Origin: an uncultured Oscillospiraceae bacterium
GTDB taxonomy: Bacteria > Bacillota > Clostridia > Oscillospirales > Oscillospiraceae
Assembly: GCA_944387065.1 (NCBI GenBank)
Contig: CALXDM010000008.1
Coordinates: forward strand, 1 to 64,000
Direction: 5' to 3'
DNA: 64,000 nt
Within the stretch, counting starts at the first letter, position 1, and the number at the start of each line of letters is the position of its first letter. The notes beneath the pieces are model-generated. The model was not told the origin of the DNA. It made no database searches and worked only from the letters and a program-made list of their open reading frames with translations. Shown piece after piece: positions 24,393 to 37,246 of the stretch. The translations under genes were made by a program, and so were the position numbers.

Positions 24393-26675
24393 TTACTGCG
24401 TCACCAGGGACAGCGTGTGGATCTCCGCCAAGGGGCCCCAGTAGGGGGTCAGATCGGTGGGCAGGGTGGACACGTCCACCACCTGGCTGGCGATCAGGTA
24501 GGCCTCCGAGCGCTGGTAGACGGGGATCTCCACCGCCCAGTCCATGATGATCTCCATGGCCGTCTTATAGATCTCCTTGCGGTAGGTCTGATTGGTGTTG
24601 GTCCGGCCATCCTCGATGAGGGCGTCCAGCTCGGGATCAGAGATCCGGTAGTAATTGGTGGTGCCGTTGGTGTGATAGAGCTGATACATATCAGGATCGG
24701 GGGTGGCCTGCCAAGCGGCACACCACAGCTCGGCAGACCCGGTCTGATAGGTGGAGTACAGCTCGCTGGCGTTGGCGATGTCGTTGATGTTCAGCGTGAT
24801 GCCGATCTCCTGCAGCGCGTTGGCCGCATTGGTCAGGATCATATAGGTGGGGTGGTCGCCATTCCCGCCGCCGCCAATGTTCACCTGGTAGTTCAGCTTA
24901 GCCCCCTCGGGCGCAGCGGTGACCACGCCGCCCTCCACGGTGAAACCAGCGGCTTCCAGATAGCCCAGGGCAGCCTGCTGGGCGGCCTCATAGCGCTCCT
25001 GAGCGCTCATCTCGGCGGTGTAGATCGGATTGCCATCCACGTCCACAGAGTAGGCCACCTGATAACCGTCGTCGGTGGTAACCGGCGCGGCCCAGGAAGT
25101 GCTGGAGATGGGGTAATTGATGACGGAGGCCGTCTCCTCATAGTAGGAGTTGATGCCCTCATCCCGGTAGACAGAGATGATGGTGGCCAGCGCCTTGCGC
25201 AGGTTCCTGGAGGCGTCGGAAGCCGAGTCGTCGCCCACTCGCACCCGCTCGGGGTTGATGCCGATATAGCCGTAGCCCAGGTAGTCATACAACCGGGTGG
25301 TGATGACCGAGCCGTCCAGCTCCTCGCTGCCGTTGATCTGGGTCACCTGGTCGGCAACCTGGTTGGAGTAGCTGGGGTCGGCGATGTCCAGGGTGCCGCT
25401 CTGCAGCCCGGTGACCATGTCCGCCTCCGAGGTCTCCTGATAGATGAAGTTCTTGATCTTGGGCGCGCCCAGGTAGTAGTCCTCATAGGCGGTGAAGACC
25501 ACTTGGCCGTTGGCATAGCTGTCAAACACATAGGGGCCGGCCCCCATGGGATCGGTGGTCTTTTCCCGGATGATGGACAGGTCGCCCTTCTCAAAGCCGA
25601 ACATATTGTTCTCGTAGTCGTACAGGGCCTCATCGCCATAGTAGTGCAGGGGGGCGATGGGCAGGGACAGCTGGTAGATCATGGTGGCGTCCACCTCGGT
25701 GGTCACCACCCGCATGGAGTACTCGCCGGTCTTCTGGATACCGGAGATATTGGGGGCGGACTCGCCGGTCTCCACACCCAGGCTCCACTGGTCCTCATAG
25801 CTCTCCATCAGGGAGAAGAAGTTGGACCCGGCGCTCTCCGTCTGCACCGCCTCCACAAAGGTGGGGTAGGCAGCGAGGATGGCATTGAAGAAATCTGTGA
25901 GGGTGGCGTCCTGCGCCAGGTCGGGGAAGTTCCAGGCGGCGGCCGCCTCGGCCACAGAGGCCCCTTCGGGCACCAGGCCGTTGTTGATGACATAGTCCAC
26001 GATCTCCTGGGTCCAGGGCTCAATCACCGCGTCCACCTCAGACCAGAACTGGGTCTGCTGCTCCTGGGTCCAGTTGGTGAAGTCGGTGTTGTCCCGGCCG
26101 GCGTTGGCAATGAGCTGATACAGCGGGGTGATGCCGGAGCGGTACTCCTCCACCCCCTGGATGGGCCGGGAAAACAGGGTGGCGTTGCCGTCATAGGTGG
26201 GATCCAGGTAGACATACATCCCGAAGATCACGTCGTCAATGGTGGCGTTCTCCCCATCGGAGAAATAGATGTCATCCCGCATGGTGACATCGTAGTAGAC
26301 GCTGCCATCCTCGTTCTCGGTCACCGCGATGTTGGCGGGGCCATAGTAGGTGTAGTCGGTACCGTTGTACTCCCGGGTCTCGCCCTCGATGGCATTGAGC
26401 ACAGGCTCGCCCGCCCGGTCCACCGTGAGCAGGAACAGCTGGCTCATCATGACCACCTCCTCGTCCGCGGCGGCCAGGTAGAAGAAGGGGGAGAAGCGCC
26501 CCTCCAGCCCCTGCTCGATGGCCACCACCAGAGGGGTGGTCTCGTTGGCGTTGCCCTGGCCGCTATTGGCCGGGTCACCGCTGGTGTCGGTCCCGCTGTT
26601 GTTGCAGCCGGCCAGCAGGCTCAGGCTCATGGCCAGGGCAAGCGGCAGCGCAAGCAGTTTTCTTGCCTTTCTCAT
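24393..26675 (-). CDS. oppA: Oligopeptide-binding lipoprotein OppA
   Basis: 760 residues from the ATG at 26675, about ten bases after AAGGAGG (an in-frame ATG three codons earlier is only two bases from it). Lipobox LSLLAGC then a Gly/Asn/Ser-rich tether ([20 protein letters not shown]). SBP_bac_5 fold follows, with the family segment [20 protein letters not shown]. Larger than the usual 540-600 residues; the extra length lies in a region between about 170 and 300 rich in Trp, Asn and Gln. Captures peptides outside the membrane for OppBC. Confidence 0.95.
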   Translation of the reverse strand: MRKARKLLALPLALAMSLSLLAGCNNSGTDTSGDPANSGQGNANETTPLVVAIEQGLEGRFSPFFYLAAADEEVVMMSQLFLLTVDRAGEPVLNAIEGETREYNGTDYTYYGPANIAVTENEDGSVYYDVTMRDDIYFSDGENATIDDVIFGMYVYLDPTYDGNATLFSRPIQGVEEYRSGITPLYQLIANAGRDNTDFTNWTQEQQTQFWSEVDAVIEPWTQEIVDYVINNGLVPEGASVAEAAAAWNFPDLAQDATLTDFFNAILAAYPTFVEAVQTESAGSNFFSLMESYEDQWSLGVETGESAPNISGIQKTGEYSMRVVTTEVDATMIYQLSLPIAPLHYYGDEALYDYENNMFGFEKGDLSIIREKTTDPMGAGPYVFDSYANGQVVFTAYEDYYLGAPKIKNFIYQETSEADMVTGLQSGTLDIADPSYSNQVADQVTQINGSEELDGSVITTRLYDYLGYGYIGINPERVRVGDDSASDASRNLRKALATIISVYRDEGINSYYEETASVINYPISSTSWAAPVTTDDGYQVAYSVDVDGNPIYTAEMSAQERYEAAQQAALGYLEAAGFTVEGGVVTAAPEGAKLNYQVNIGGGGNGDHPTYMILTNAANALQEIGITLNINDIANASELYSTYQTGSAELWCAAWQATPDPDMYQLYHTNGTTNYYRISDPELDALIEDGRTNTNQTYRKEIYKTAMEIIMDWAVEIPVYQRSEAYLIASQVVDVSTLPTDLTPYWGPLAEIHTLSLVTQ

Positions 26676-26788
26676 TTGCGTCATATCCTCCTTGCATATG
26701 CTTGGAACCCAACGGGCCGATGGCCCGGAGTTCAAGATGAAATGGCTTGTGGGACACAAGCCGGTGGAAAAGGGCCCTTTCCCACTGT

Positions 26789-26834
26789 CTGTCCCCAGCG
26801 GGCAAATGTCCGTCATTCAGATGACAGGGGACAG
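26789..26834 (-). promoter_or_regulatory. Nested hairpin in the opp operon leader
   Basis: CTGTCCCC (26789-26796) pairs with GGGGACAG (26827-26834) and encloses GTCAT-TCAG-ATGAC. It lies at the very start of the predicted transcript, about 110 bases before the oppA ATG. A self-complementary AAAGGGCCCTTT block (about 26769-26780) is nearer the gene. Confidence 0.45.
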
Positions 26835-26845
26835 ATTCTTTGTCT

Positions 26846-26874
26846 ATTGTATCTGTTTCGCCCCGGGATGTCAA
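26846..26874 (-). promoter_or_regulatory. Consensus SigA promoter for oppABCDF
   Basis: Minus-strand TTGACA, 17-base spacer, TACAAT; the best promoter match on the core chromosome part of the window. Confidence 0.75.
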
Positions 26875-26926
26875 TTTGAAGCTCCAGCAATATCGCACAA
26901 AATTCAGAAGAGCCGTTCTGTGATTT

Positions 26927-27457
26927 TTACCAGCGCAGATTTTGCCCCACCGCCCGCCAAACACCCCCGGCAACGGCGGCCACCACCTGGCAGGCCAGGA
27001 AGCCAATGGCGGCGGCCAGCCCTGGCCCCGGCCCATGCAGGGCCAGGTAGAGCGCCTCCCCTCCGGCGGCCACGGCGGGCCCGGCCAAGGCCAGCATCCC
27101 CCGGGCGCCAAACCGCTCCACCGTGGCAGCGTACACATAGTCGGGCAGGGGGTCGCCCCCGGCGGTGAGCCGGCCCATCAACCAGAGCACCCCCACCGCC
27201 GAGAGCAGCGACCCCGCATAGGGCAGGATCACATAGGGGGCGTTTGCCAGTCCGGGGGCGGGCAGACAGCCGGCGGCCGCCACCGCCCCGGCCTGCACCG
27301 CCGCCAGGGCCCACAGCCGGGCCAGGGCCTGCCGCCGGGTCAGTCGGCCCCCCCGGTAAGGGTGGGTCTGTCCAGCATAGCGGTAGCCCCCATCGGCAGT
27401 GGGGACAAAGTCGTCCAGATGGGCCCGGCGGCCCCGGCCCTTCCGCTGCCCCGCCAT
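26927..27457 (-). CDS. Polytopic membrane protein of unknown function
   Basis: 176 residues; the ATG (cat at 27455-27457) follows the pepF stop by one base. Polar N-terminus (GQRKGRGRRAHLDDFVPTAD) then a twin-arginine-like RRQALARLWALAA helix and about four hydrophobic segments rich in Ala and Gly. No family recognised. It closes the long uvrB-pepF run. The next 250 bases downstream hold the opp promoter and leader. Confidence 0.65.
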   Translation of the reverse strand: MAGQRKGRGRRAHLDDFVPTADGGYRYAGQTHPYRGGRLTRRQALARLWALAAVQAGAVAAAGCLPAPGLANAPYVILPYAGSLLSAVGVLWLMGRLTAGGDPLPDYVYAATVERFGARGMLALAGPAVAAGGEALYLALHGPGPGLAAAIGFLACQVVAAVAGGVWRAVGQNLRW

Positions 27458-27458
27458 C

Positions 27459-29162
27459 TCAGCGGATCCCGGACAGGTCGGCCCCGTCCAGCCAATCCTG
27501 GGCCGCCTGGCACACCACCCGCAGGCAGCCCTCGTCAAAGGGGCTGTCCAGCCCGGCATTGGCCAGCAGCTGGGTGAAGGTGCGGCTGCCACCCTGGCGG
27601 GTATAGGCCATGTAGCGCGCCCAAGCCGCCTGTGGATCCTGCTGGATCAGGGCCCAGAATTGGAGCGCCACCGTCTGGGCCAGGCAGTAGTCGATATAGT
27701 AGAAGGGGCTGGAGTAGATGTGATGCTGGCGCTGCCAGCCCTCTCCCTGACTGTAGAAGGGGATGTCCCCATCCAGGCGCATCCAGGGCATATACACCCC
27801 CAAAAGCTCCTTCCACACCCTGTGGCGCTGGGCAGGGGTCATGTCCGGATTGGCGTACACCTCGTGCTGGAAATGGTCCACCAGGGCGCCATAGGGAATG
27901 AAGGTCAGCGCGCCGGACAGGTGGCTGTACCGGAATTTTTTTGCATCCGGGCCAAAGAAGCCGTCGGCCCAGGGCTCGGCGAAGAACTCCATGGACATGG
28001 AGTGGACCTCACAGGCCTCCATACTGGGCCAGGTGTACTCCATGGGCACCCGGTCCCGGTTGACCCAGGCGGCAAAGGCGTGGCCCGCCTCGTGGGTGAC
28101 CACCTCCACGTCATGCTGAGTGCCGTTGAAGTTGGCGAAGATGAAAGGCACGCCGTAGTCGGGGATGGAGGTGCAGTATCCCCCAGACTGCTTGCCCGGG
28201 GTGGACAGCACGTCCATCAGTCCGTTCTCCAGCAGGGTGCGGAAGAACGCACTGGTCTCCGGGGAGAGCGCGTCATAGAAGGCCCGCCCCTGGGCCAGGA
28301 TGTCATCAGGGCCGCCCGCCGGCCGGGGGTTGCCCGAGCGAAACTCCAGGGCGTTATCGGCAAAGCTCATGGGGTACTGCTTGCCCAGGCGCTGGGCCTG
28401 TCGGCGGTAGATGCCGTCGGCCACCGGCACCAGGTACTTGACCACCGCGTCCCGGAAGCGCTCCACATCCTGCTGGGTGTAGCAGTTGCGGCCCATGCGG
28501 TAGTAGCCCAGGGTGGTGTAGCCCTCATAGCCCAGCTTGCGGCCCATCTCATCCCGCAGGTGGACCAGCTGGTCATAGATGCGGTCCAGCTCGGGCTGGT
28601 GGTCCTTGTACCACTGCCCCTCCGCCTTCCATGCGGCCAGGCGGCGGGCATCGTCCGGGTCGTTTTTGAAGGGGGTGAGCTGGGACAGGGTGTACACCCC
28701 GTCCTCAAAGGGGATCTGGGCGGAGGCCAGCAACTTCTCATAGGCCTGGGTCAGCTCGTTCTCCTCCTGGAGCAGGGGGATGAGAGGCGGGGCGAAGGTC
28801 TTGATCTGGATCTCCGCGTTGACGAACATCAGATCGCCGTACTCCCGGGCGAAGTCCTGCCGGAAGGGGGAGTCCAGCATGGCCCGGGTCCAGGCCTGCT
28901 GGTGGGGCTGCAGCTCGGGCTCAGCGGCGTTCCAGAACTTCACCTCCCCGTCATAGAAGGCGTCCCGGGTGTCGATGGAGTGGCGGATGTGGGCCAGGGT
29001 CTGGGCCGTGTGCAGATGCTTTTGCTCCCCCTCCCGCTCCAGGAATACGGCCTTTGCCTCATCGTAGCTGGCCGCCCCTTTCAGACGGGCCGTCTGATCG
29101 CTCAGCCGCACTTTCACCTGCTCCAGATCCGGGCGTTGGTAGGGCATATCGTGAAACTTCAT
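27459..29162 (-). CDS. pepF: M3-family oligoendopeptidase (PepF type)
   Basis: 567 residues from ATG 29162, eight bases after AGGAGG; the open frame upstream lacks this signal and overlaps ywlG. Zinc metallopeptidase motif EVVTHEAGHAFAAWVN (HEAGH, M3 variant of HExxH), with the third ligand Glu expected in WPSMEACEVHSMSMEFFAEP. The tail HIYSSPFYYIDYCLAQTVAL is family-typical. Cleaves short peptides in the cytoplasm and may process peptides taken up by the opp system encoded downstream (inference from proximity). Confidence 0.95.
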   Translation of the reverse strand: MKFHDMPYQRPDLEQVKVRLSDQTARLKGAASYDEAKAVFLEREGEQKHLHTAQTLAHIRHSIDTRDAFYDGEVKFWNAAEPELQPHQQAWTRAMLDSPFRQDFAREYGDLMFVNAEIQIKTFAPPLIPLLQEENELTQAYEKLLASAQIPFEDGVYTLSQLTPFKNDPDDARRLAAWKAEGQWYKDHQPELDRIYDQLVHLRDEMGRKLGYEGYTTLGYYRMGRNCYTQQDVERFRDAVVKYLVPVADGIYRRQAQRLGKQYPMSFADNALEFRSGNPRPAGGPDDILAQGRAFYDALSPETSAFFRTLLENGLMDVLSTPGKQSGGYCTSIPDYGVPFIFANFNGTQHDVEVVTHEAGHAFAAWVNRDRVPMEYTWPSMEACEVHSMSMEFFAEPWADGFFGPDAKKFRYSHLSGALTFIPYGALVDHFQHEVYANPDMTPAQRHRVWKELLGVYMPWMRLDGDIPFYSQGEGWQRQHHIYSSPFYYIDYCLAQTVALQFWALIQQDPQAAWARYMAYTRQGGSRTFTQLLANAGLDSPFDEGCLRVVCQAAQDWLDGADLSGIR

Positions 29163-29251
29163 AGCGCAATCCTCCTGTGGCCGCCGCGGGGACGCCAGGC
29201 CGCCCGCGGGGAACTCTTCTGGGCCGGGCCGCCCCAACGGGCGGCGGGGTC

Positions 29252-29797
29252 TCATTCGTAAGCTGCCCGGCTGCCCCCGATGAGCTTTGGCCGGGTGCGG
29301 GCGCACAGCAGGGAGGCCTGTCCGATGCGGCACAGACTCAGCCGCACCGGCACCGCCACCTCCCGCAGGTGCATCCCGATGAGGGTTCCTCCAATGTCCA
29401 GCCCCCCGTGGGCCCGCACCCGCTCCACCACCACCGGGGCGTGGAACGCTTGCCAGGCGGTGGCGGCAAAGCTGCCCCCCGCCTTGGGCTTGGGCACCAC
29501 CCAGACCGGGTCGTACCCATACTGCCGGGCACAGTCCCGCTCCACCACCAGCGCCCGATTGAGGTGCTCGCAGCACTGGGCGGCCAGCCAGATCCCCCCC
29601 TCTTGCAACAGGGGATAGATGCCGTCAAACACCGCCTGGGCCGCCTCCAGGCTGGAGGCCTGTCCGATCTGCCCGCCCACGATCTCCGAGGAGGAGCAGC
29701 CCACCACCAGCAGCGCGCCCTTGGGCAGCGCAGCCACCTCCAGCAGCTCCTGGACCGCCTGCCGGGCCTGGTCGGCCCACTGCCGCGTTTTGTCCAC
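29252..29797 (-). CDS. ywlG: TIGR01440/DUF436 family protein (YwlG-like)
   Basis: 181 residues, GTG start seven bases after GGAGGG. LLVVGCSSSEIVGGQIGQAS and WLAAQCCEHLNRALVVER are hallmark segments of DUF436/YwlG, followed by HGGLDIGGTLIGMHLREVAV. Function is not established in the family. Located between pepF and a small membrane protein gene on the same strand. Confidence 0.92.
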   Translation of the reverse strand: MDKTRQWADQARQAVQELLEVAALPKGALLVVGCSSSEIVGGQIGQASSLEAAQAVFDGIYPLLQEGGIWLAAQCCEHLNRALVVERDCARQYGYDPVWVVPKPKAGGSFAATAWQAFHAPVVVERVRAHGGLDIGGTLIGMHLREVAVPVRLSLCRIGQASLLCARTRPKLIGGSRAAYE

Positions 29798-29916
29798 GTC
29801 CCATCCCTCCGTCCGTCTGTCCCCCGGGGCGCGGCCCCGGCGAGGCCCTTGCCCCGCCGCCGGACCGCCCTCCGCTTCCGCTTTTTTCTATGTAGTGTTC
29901 CGCCGGAGCCTGGGGG

Positions 29917-30237
29917 CTATTCCACCCTCCGCCCCGCCCGGGCCGGCTCCCCCGCCAGGCGCACCCCATCCCGCAGGCTCAGGGTGCTGGCCAGCAGCCG
30001 GCCCTGGGCGTCCAGGCCGTCGTCCCGGATGACCACCGTCCCCCGCCACAGCCCGGCCCGGCGCATCCAGAGCAGGGCGCGCACCGCCTGCTCCAGGTAC
30101 TCCCCCGTCCCATGCCCCTCCAGCACCACCCGGGCAGGGCAGCGCAGGGGCAGCAGCAGCCAGCCCATCCCCAGCCAGAGCAGGCAGACCAGTCCGAAGG
30201 CGGCCAGCAGGGAGAGCAAACCCTCCAAAAACGCCAT
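29917..30237 (-). CDS. Small membrane protein downstream of uvrA
   Basis: 106 residues from the ATG at 30237 (AGGAGG ten bases upstream; an in-frame GTG at 30246 is only one base from that site). One or two N-terminal hydrophobic segments (GLLSLLAAFGLVCLLWLGMG), then a soluble C-terminal part with a V-x-L-E-G-H-G and VVIRDDGLDAQGRLLAS pattern. It resembles short membrane proteins often seen near uvrA in Clostridia, without known role. No other family recognised. Confidence 0.6.
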   Translation of the reverse strand: MAFLEGLLSLLAAFGLVCLLWLGMGWLLLPLRCPARVVLEGHGTGEYLEQAVRALLWMRRAGLWRGTVVIRDDGLDAQGRLLASTLSLRDGVRLAGEPARAGRRVE

Positions 30238-30325
30238 GGTTTCCACACCTCCTGGCCCATTCTATGCCTTCGGCGTGGAATTGGTCACCCAGCGGGGCTC
30301 CCGGCCCTGGTCGAACCCACCCCAA

Positions 30326-33148
<2,823 letters not shown>

Positions 33149-33230
33149 AGTAATATTCCTCTGATATATTACAATTTGTATTTTGATTTGGGGCCGGTTG
33201 GGCCCCTCTTTTCCCGGCATCAGCAGGCTT

Positions 33231-33725
33231 TCAGTCCTCCGCCGTCACGTCGGCGGTGGCCGCCCCCACCAGGGCGATGAGGTCGGCCGGCCGCACCTCC
33301 ACCTGGAAGCCCACCTTCCCCGCGGACACACAGATGGTGTCCTGCTGGGAGCAGCTGTGGTGGAACACCGTGGGGAAGCGCTTCTTCATCCCCACGGGGG
33401 AACATCCCCCGTGGATGTAGCCGGTGAGGGGCAGCAACTCCCGGCTGGGCAGCATGGCCACCGACTTCTCCCCCACCGCCCGGGCCGCCTTTTTCAGATC
33501 CAGGGCGGCGGACACCGGGATGTCAAAGACATAGTGCCCGCCTGAAGCGCCCCGGGTCACCAACGTCTTGAACACCGCCGCCGGGTCCTGCCCCAGCGCC
33601 CGGGCCACCGTCACTCCGTCGGGGGCCTCCGCCCCGTCATGGGGATAGGCGTGGGGGGTGTAGGAGATCCCCTTTTGCTCCAGTATTCTCATTACGTTGG
33701 TTTTTTCCTCTTTCTGCTTGGCCAT
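33231..33725 (-). CDS. ybaK: Cys-tRNA(Pro)/aminoacyl-tRNA deacylase, YbaK/EbsC family
   Basis: 164 residues. [20 protein letters not shown] and [19 protein letters not shown] are the conserved YbaK segments, with the catalytic Lys in [17 protein letters not shown]. Hydrolyses Cys-tRNA(Pro) formed by misacylation. Lies nine bases after the EamA gene in the uvrB-uvrA run. Confidence 0.94.
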   Translation of the reverse strand: MAKQKEEKTNVMRILEQKGISYTPHAYPHDGAEAPDGVTVARALGQDPAAVFKTLVTRGASGGHYVFDIPVSAALDLKKAARAVGEKSVAMLPSRELLPLTGYIHGGCSPVGMKKRFPTVFHHSCSQQDTICVSAGKVGFQVEVRPADLIALVGAATADVTAED

Positions 33726-33734
33726 GGAATCCCC

Positions 33735-34166
33735 TCACAAAATCATCACAAAGGTGCCTGCCGTAATGAGCACACAGCCCAGCACCGTCTTGACGTCCAC
33801 CCTCTCATGAAGCACCAGAAAGGCCAGCACCACGGAGATCACCACGCTGAACTTGTCAATGGGCACCACCTTGCTGGCCTCCCCCTTTTGCAAGGCGTAG
33901 TAGTAGCACAGCCAGGACAGCCCGGTGGCCACGCCGGACAGGATTAGAAAGGCCCAGCTGCGCCCGGACAGGTCGGCCAGCCCGCCCGCCTTGCCGGTGA
34001 TTAGCACAATGCCCCAGGCCATCACCAGCACCACCGCCGTCCGAATGGCGGTGGCCAGGTTGGAGTTGATCTCCTCCATGCCCATCTTGGCCAGGATGGA
34101 AGTCAGCGCCGCAAACACGGCGGAAAGCAGTGCGAATACAAACCACATACCTCGTCTTCCCCCCAT
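33735..34166 (-). CDS. Half-size EamA-family transporter
   Basis: 143 residues from the ATG at 34166, five bases after GGAGG. About five hydrophobic segments make a single EamA unit (half of a ten-helix DMT transporter): GMWFVFALLSAVFAALTSIL, GLSWLCYYYALQKGEASKVV and the terminal VLGCVLITAGTFVMIL. Such short members are thought to work as dimers. Substrate unknown. Confidence 0.87.
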   Translation of the reverse strand: MGGRRGMWFVFALLSAVFAALTSILAKMGMEEINSNLATAIRTAVVLVMAWGIVLITGKAGGLADLSGRSWAFLILSGVATGLSWLCYYYALQKGEASKVVPIDKFSVVISVVLAFLVLHERVDVKTVLGCVLITAGTFVMIL

Positions 34167-34272
34167 CTCTACCTCCACAGCTGGACAGCCCTGTCCCGCG
34201 GCGGCACCGACAGCTCGGCAGCATCTTGGCCGCCACCCGGCGCGGCCCCGCCGCGCGGGGCAAGGGGCGGCC

Positions 34273-36240
34273 TCACTTCTTCTCCCCTCGCAGCTGGATG
34301 ATCTGGTCCCGCAACATGGCCGCCAGCTCGAACTCCAGCATCTTGGCCGCCTCTTTCATCTCCTTTTCCAGCTTGGCAATGCGCTCCATACGCTGCTGGC
34401 GGGTCAGCTGGCGGCCCTCCGTGTCGTGGCTGCCCTCCCCCTCCGGGGTGAGGGCCATCAACTCCCGTACCGACTTCTTCACCGTGCGAGGGGTGATGCC
34501 ATGGGCCTGGTTGTAGGCATCCTGCTTGTCTCGGCGGCGCTGGGTCTCCTCCATGGCCCGGGCCATGGAGGGGGTGACGGCGTCGGCATACAGGATCACC
34601 ATGCCGTCCGCGTTCCGGGCCGCCCGGCCGATGGTCTGGATCAGCGAGGTCTCCGAGCGCAGGAATCCCTCCTTGTCCGCGTCCAGGATGGCCACCAGGG
34701 ACACCTCCGGCAGGTCCAGCCCCTCCCGCAGCAGGTTGATGCCCACCAGCACGTCGAACTTGCCCAGGCGCAGGTCTCGGATGATCTCCATGCGCTCGAT
34801 GGTGTCCACGTCGTGGTGCATATACCGCACCCGGATGCCCGCCCCCTTCAGATAGTCGGTGAGGCTCTCGGCCATCTTCTTGGTCAGGGTGGTCACCAGC
34901 ACCCGTTCATCCCGCCCGATGCGCAGGTGGATCTCCCCGATCAGATCGTCGATCTGCCCCTCCACCGGCCGCACCTCCACCCGGGGGTCCAGCAGCCCGG
35001 TGGGCCGGATCACCTGCTCCACAATCTGCCCCGACCGGGTGCGCTCATATTCCCCCGGGGTAGCCGAGACGTAAACGACCTGGTTGAGCCGGGCCTCGAA
35101 CTCGTCAAACTTCAGCGGCCGGTTGTCAAAGGCGCAGGGCAGGCGGAAGCCGTACTCCACCAGAGAGGTCTTTCTGGCCCGGTCCCCGTTGTACATGGCC
35201 CGCACTTGGGGCAGGGTGGCGTGGCTCTCGTCGATGAACAGCACAAAGTCCTTGGGGAAGTAGTCCAGCAGGGTGTGGGGTGGCGAGCCCACCGGCCGGC
35301 CCTCGATCACCCGGGAGTAGTTCTCGATGCCCGAGCAATAACCCAGCTCCTGCATCATCTCAACGTCATACATGGTGCGCTGCTTGATACGCTGGGCCTC
35401 CACCAGCTTGTCCTGGCTGTTGAAGTAGGCCACCCGCTGCTCCAGCTCCTTGTAGATCTCCTGGATGGCGGCGTCCATCTTCTCCTTGGGGGTGACGTAG
35501 TGGGTAGCCGGCCAGATGGGGATGTTGTTCAGCCGCCGGATGGGCGTGCCGGTGACCACGTTGATCTCGCTGAGCCGGTCGATCTCGTCCCCGAAGAACT
35601 CCACCCGGATGGCGGTGTCTTTCCAATAGGCAGGCCACACCTCCACCGTGTCCCCCCGGACCCGGAAGGCGTTGCGCTCAAAGGCCACGTCGTTGCGCCC
35701 GTATCGAATGGCCACCAGCCGCTTGAGCAGTTCCTCCCGCTTGATGACCATGCCCACCCGCAGCGCTACCATCATGGCCGCGAAGTCCTCCGGCTCGCCC
35801 AGCCCGTAGATGCAGGACACGGAGGCCACCACGATCACGTCCCGCCGCTCCAGCAGGGAGGCGGTAGCGGACAGGCGCAGCCGGTCGATCTCCTCGTTGA
35901 TGGACGAGTCCTTCTCAATGAAGGTATCGGTGTGGGGGATATAGGCCTCGGGCTGGTAGTAATCGTAGTAGGAGACAAAGTACTCCACCGCGTTGTGGGG
36001 GAAGAATTCCCGGAACTCCGCACACAGCTGGGCGGCCAGCGTCTTGTTGTGGGCCAGCACCAGGGTGGGCCGCTGCACCTTTTCAATCACCTTGGCCATG
36101 GTATAGGTCTTGCCCGAGCCGGTTACCCCCAGCAGGGTCTGCTCGCTCAGCCCCATCTCAATGCCATTGGCCAGGGCCTGGATGGCCTCCGGCTGATCGC
36201 CGGAGGGCGTGTACTCGGACACCACCTGAAACTCTGCCAT
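34273..36240 (-). CDS. uvrB: UvrB excinuclease ABC subunit B
   Basis: 655 residues from ATG 36240 (AAGGGGGGAGC upstream). Helicase motifs: Walker [16 protein letters not shown]; beta-hairpin region [53 protein letters not shown]. The C-terminal UVR domain ([20 protein letters not shown]) that binds UvrC is present. First gene after a consensus promoter and co-directional with uvrA, so the two repair genes share a transcript. Confidence 0.98.
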   Translation of the reverse strand: MAEFQVVSEYTPSGDQPEAIQALANGIEMGLSEQTLLGVTGSGKTYTMAKVIEKVQRPTLVLAHNKTLAAQLCAEFREFFPHNAVEYFVSYYDYYQPEAYIPHTDTFIEKDSSINEEIDRLRLSATASLLERRDVIVVASVSCIYGLGEPEDFAAMMVALRVGMVIKREELLKRLVAIRYGRNDVAFERNAFRVRGDTVEVWPAYWKDTAIRVEFFGDEIDRLSEINVVTGTPIRRLNNIPIWPATHYVTPKEKMDAAIQEIYKELEQRVAYFNSQDKLVEAQRIKQRTMYDVEMMQELGYCSGIENYSRVIEGRPVGSPPHTLLDYFPKDFVLFIDESHATLPQVRAMYNGDRARKTSLVEYGFRLPCAFDNRPLKFDEFEARLNQVVYVSATPGEYERTRSGQIVEQVIRPTGLLDPRVEVRPVEGQIDDLIGEIHLRIGRDERVLVTTLTKKMAESLTDYLKGAGIRVRYMHHDVDTIERMEIIRDLRLGKFDVLVGINLLREGLDLPEVSLVAILDADKEGFLRSETSLIQTIGRAARNADGMVILYADAVTPSMARAMEETQRRRDKQDAYNQAHGITPRTVKKSVRELMALTPEGEGSHDTEGRQLTRQQRMERIAKLEKEMKEAAKMLEFELAAMLRDQIIQLRGEKK

Positions 36241-36344
36241 GCCGCTCCCCCCTTGTCTCCCTCGTTGTCTGAACCATTGAACCATGTGGCGATCCCCACC
36301 CGTCCAGGGCCCTGCCCGGGCCGCCCGGAATACTGGGAAACTTT

Positions 36345-36373
36345 ATTATACCACCTGCCCGCCCCCGGCACAA
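36345..36373 (-). promoter_or_regulatory. SigA promoter for the uvrB-uvrA-pepF run
   Basis: Minus-strand TTGTGC, 17-base spacer, perfect TATAAT, about 105 bases upstream of uvrB. No LexA-type or DinR box was seen around it. Confidence 0.7.
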
Positions 36374-36397
36374 GGGCGATTTGTCCCCAGATCTTCG

Positions 36398-36439
36398 GGA
36401 AAGAAAACACACAGGGGGAGAGTCTCCGCCTGTGTGTTT
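36398..36439 (-). terminator. Terminator for the pyrE-radC unit
   Basis: Minus-strand AAACACACAGG stem with an inner GGAGA/TCTCC stem, followed by TTTTCTTTCC. It is downstream of the radC-like gene and upstream of the uvrB promoter. Confidence 0.7.
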
Positions 36440-36465
36440 GGTGTAAATTCTGTCTCACGCCGGGC

Positions 36466-36489
36466 GCTGGGGCAGCCGGCTGCCCCAGC
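36466..36489. repeat. 24-bp perfect palindrome after the radC-like gene
   Basis: GCTGGGGCAGCC joined directly to its complement, no loop and no T run. Together with the neighbouring terminator it fills most of the 301-base gap 36241-36541. Confidence 0.55.
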
Positions 36490-36541
36490 ACGTATGTCTC
36501 TGTTGCGACGCTGTTTGGTGCCCCTTCCCCATGCTTTGGGG

Positions 36542-37246
36542 TCATCTCCCCTTCAGGTAGCCGGATGCGGCCATGGAGATCATCTCGCCCGCCGCCACTA
36601 CGAAGTGGTCCACCAGCTCCACATGGACCTGGCGCAGCAGCTGGCGCAGCTCCAGCGTGGTGCGCACGTCCGCCGAGGAGAACACCGCCACGCCGGACAC
36701 ATGGTTGTGGGCCAGGGCCACCCGGCTGGCGTTACAGGCCAAGGCGATTTCCACCACCTTGCGCTTGGCCACCCCCACCTGGTCCAGGGTCCCCTCTCCC
36801 AGGGGGCGGCAGGCGATGAGCTTGCTCTTGGCGTCCATGCAAACCAGGTAGGCCAGCTCGTTGCGCGCACCCAGGAACAACGGCAGCAACAGGTCCTGAA
36901 ACTGCCAGTTGGTCAGCATCTGGCCGGACACGTCCGCGTTGAGTTCCATGTACCGGGCGGCCACCGCGGGGATCAGGCGCAGCAGGCAGGCGGCGTTCTC
37001 CCCGATCCCCTTGACCTCCCGGAGCTGCTCATAGGTGGCGTTGAGCACCCCCGTCAGGCCGCCAAAATGCTCCACCAGCGCGTGGGCCAGTGGATTGACG
37101 TCTCCCCGTGGGATGGCGTAGAACAGCAGCAGCTCCAGCACCCGATGATCGGCCAGGCCGTTCAGCCCCCGGGCCAGGAATTCCTCCTTGGCCCGCCGGC
37201 GGTGCCCCGCGTGGACGCCCCCTCCCCCCTGCTTACCCTGCTCCAT
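36542..37246 (-). CDS. RadC-family JAB domain protein
   Basis: 234 residues. N-terminal UPF0758 region with a helix-hairpin-helix (EQLREVKGIGENAACLLRLI), then the JAB/MPN core. The metal site reads LAHNHVSGVAVFSSADV, with Val where the usual motif is HNHPSG; the two His, Ser and Asp are kept. Overlaps the pyrE stop by 14 bases. RadC proteins have no settled role in repair. Sits between two units and may be pyrE-linked only by transcription. Confidence 0.9.
   Translation of the reverse strand: MEQGKQGGGGVHAGHRRRAKEEFLARGLNGLADHRVLELLLFYAIPRGDVNPLAHALVEHFGGLTGVLNATYEQLREVKGIGENAACLLRLIPAVAARYMELNADVSGQMLTNWQFQDLLLPLFLGARNELAYLVCMDAKSKLIACRPLGEGTLDQVGVAKRKVVEIALACNASRVALAHNHVSGVAVFSSADVRTTLELRQLLRQVHVELVDHFVVAAGEMISMAASGYLKGR

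Noticed and set aside
20146-26879. Long plus-strand frames opposite the opp operon (about 1030 and 890 codons)
   Set aside because: Antisense to clear oppA-D genes; composition and lack of starts show they are shadows.
30290-30325. tRNA-like GGTCGAACCC stretch
   Set aside because: No acceptor, D or anticodon stem could be folded around it.
36241-36541. LexA/SOS box upstream of uvrB
   Set aside because: No recognisable SOS dyad (Bacillus-type GAAC-N4-GTTC) near the promoter; only a terminator and an unrelated palindrome.
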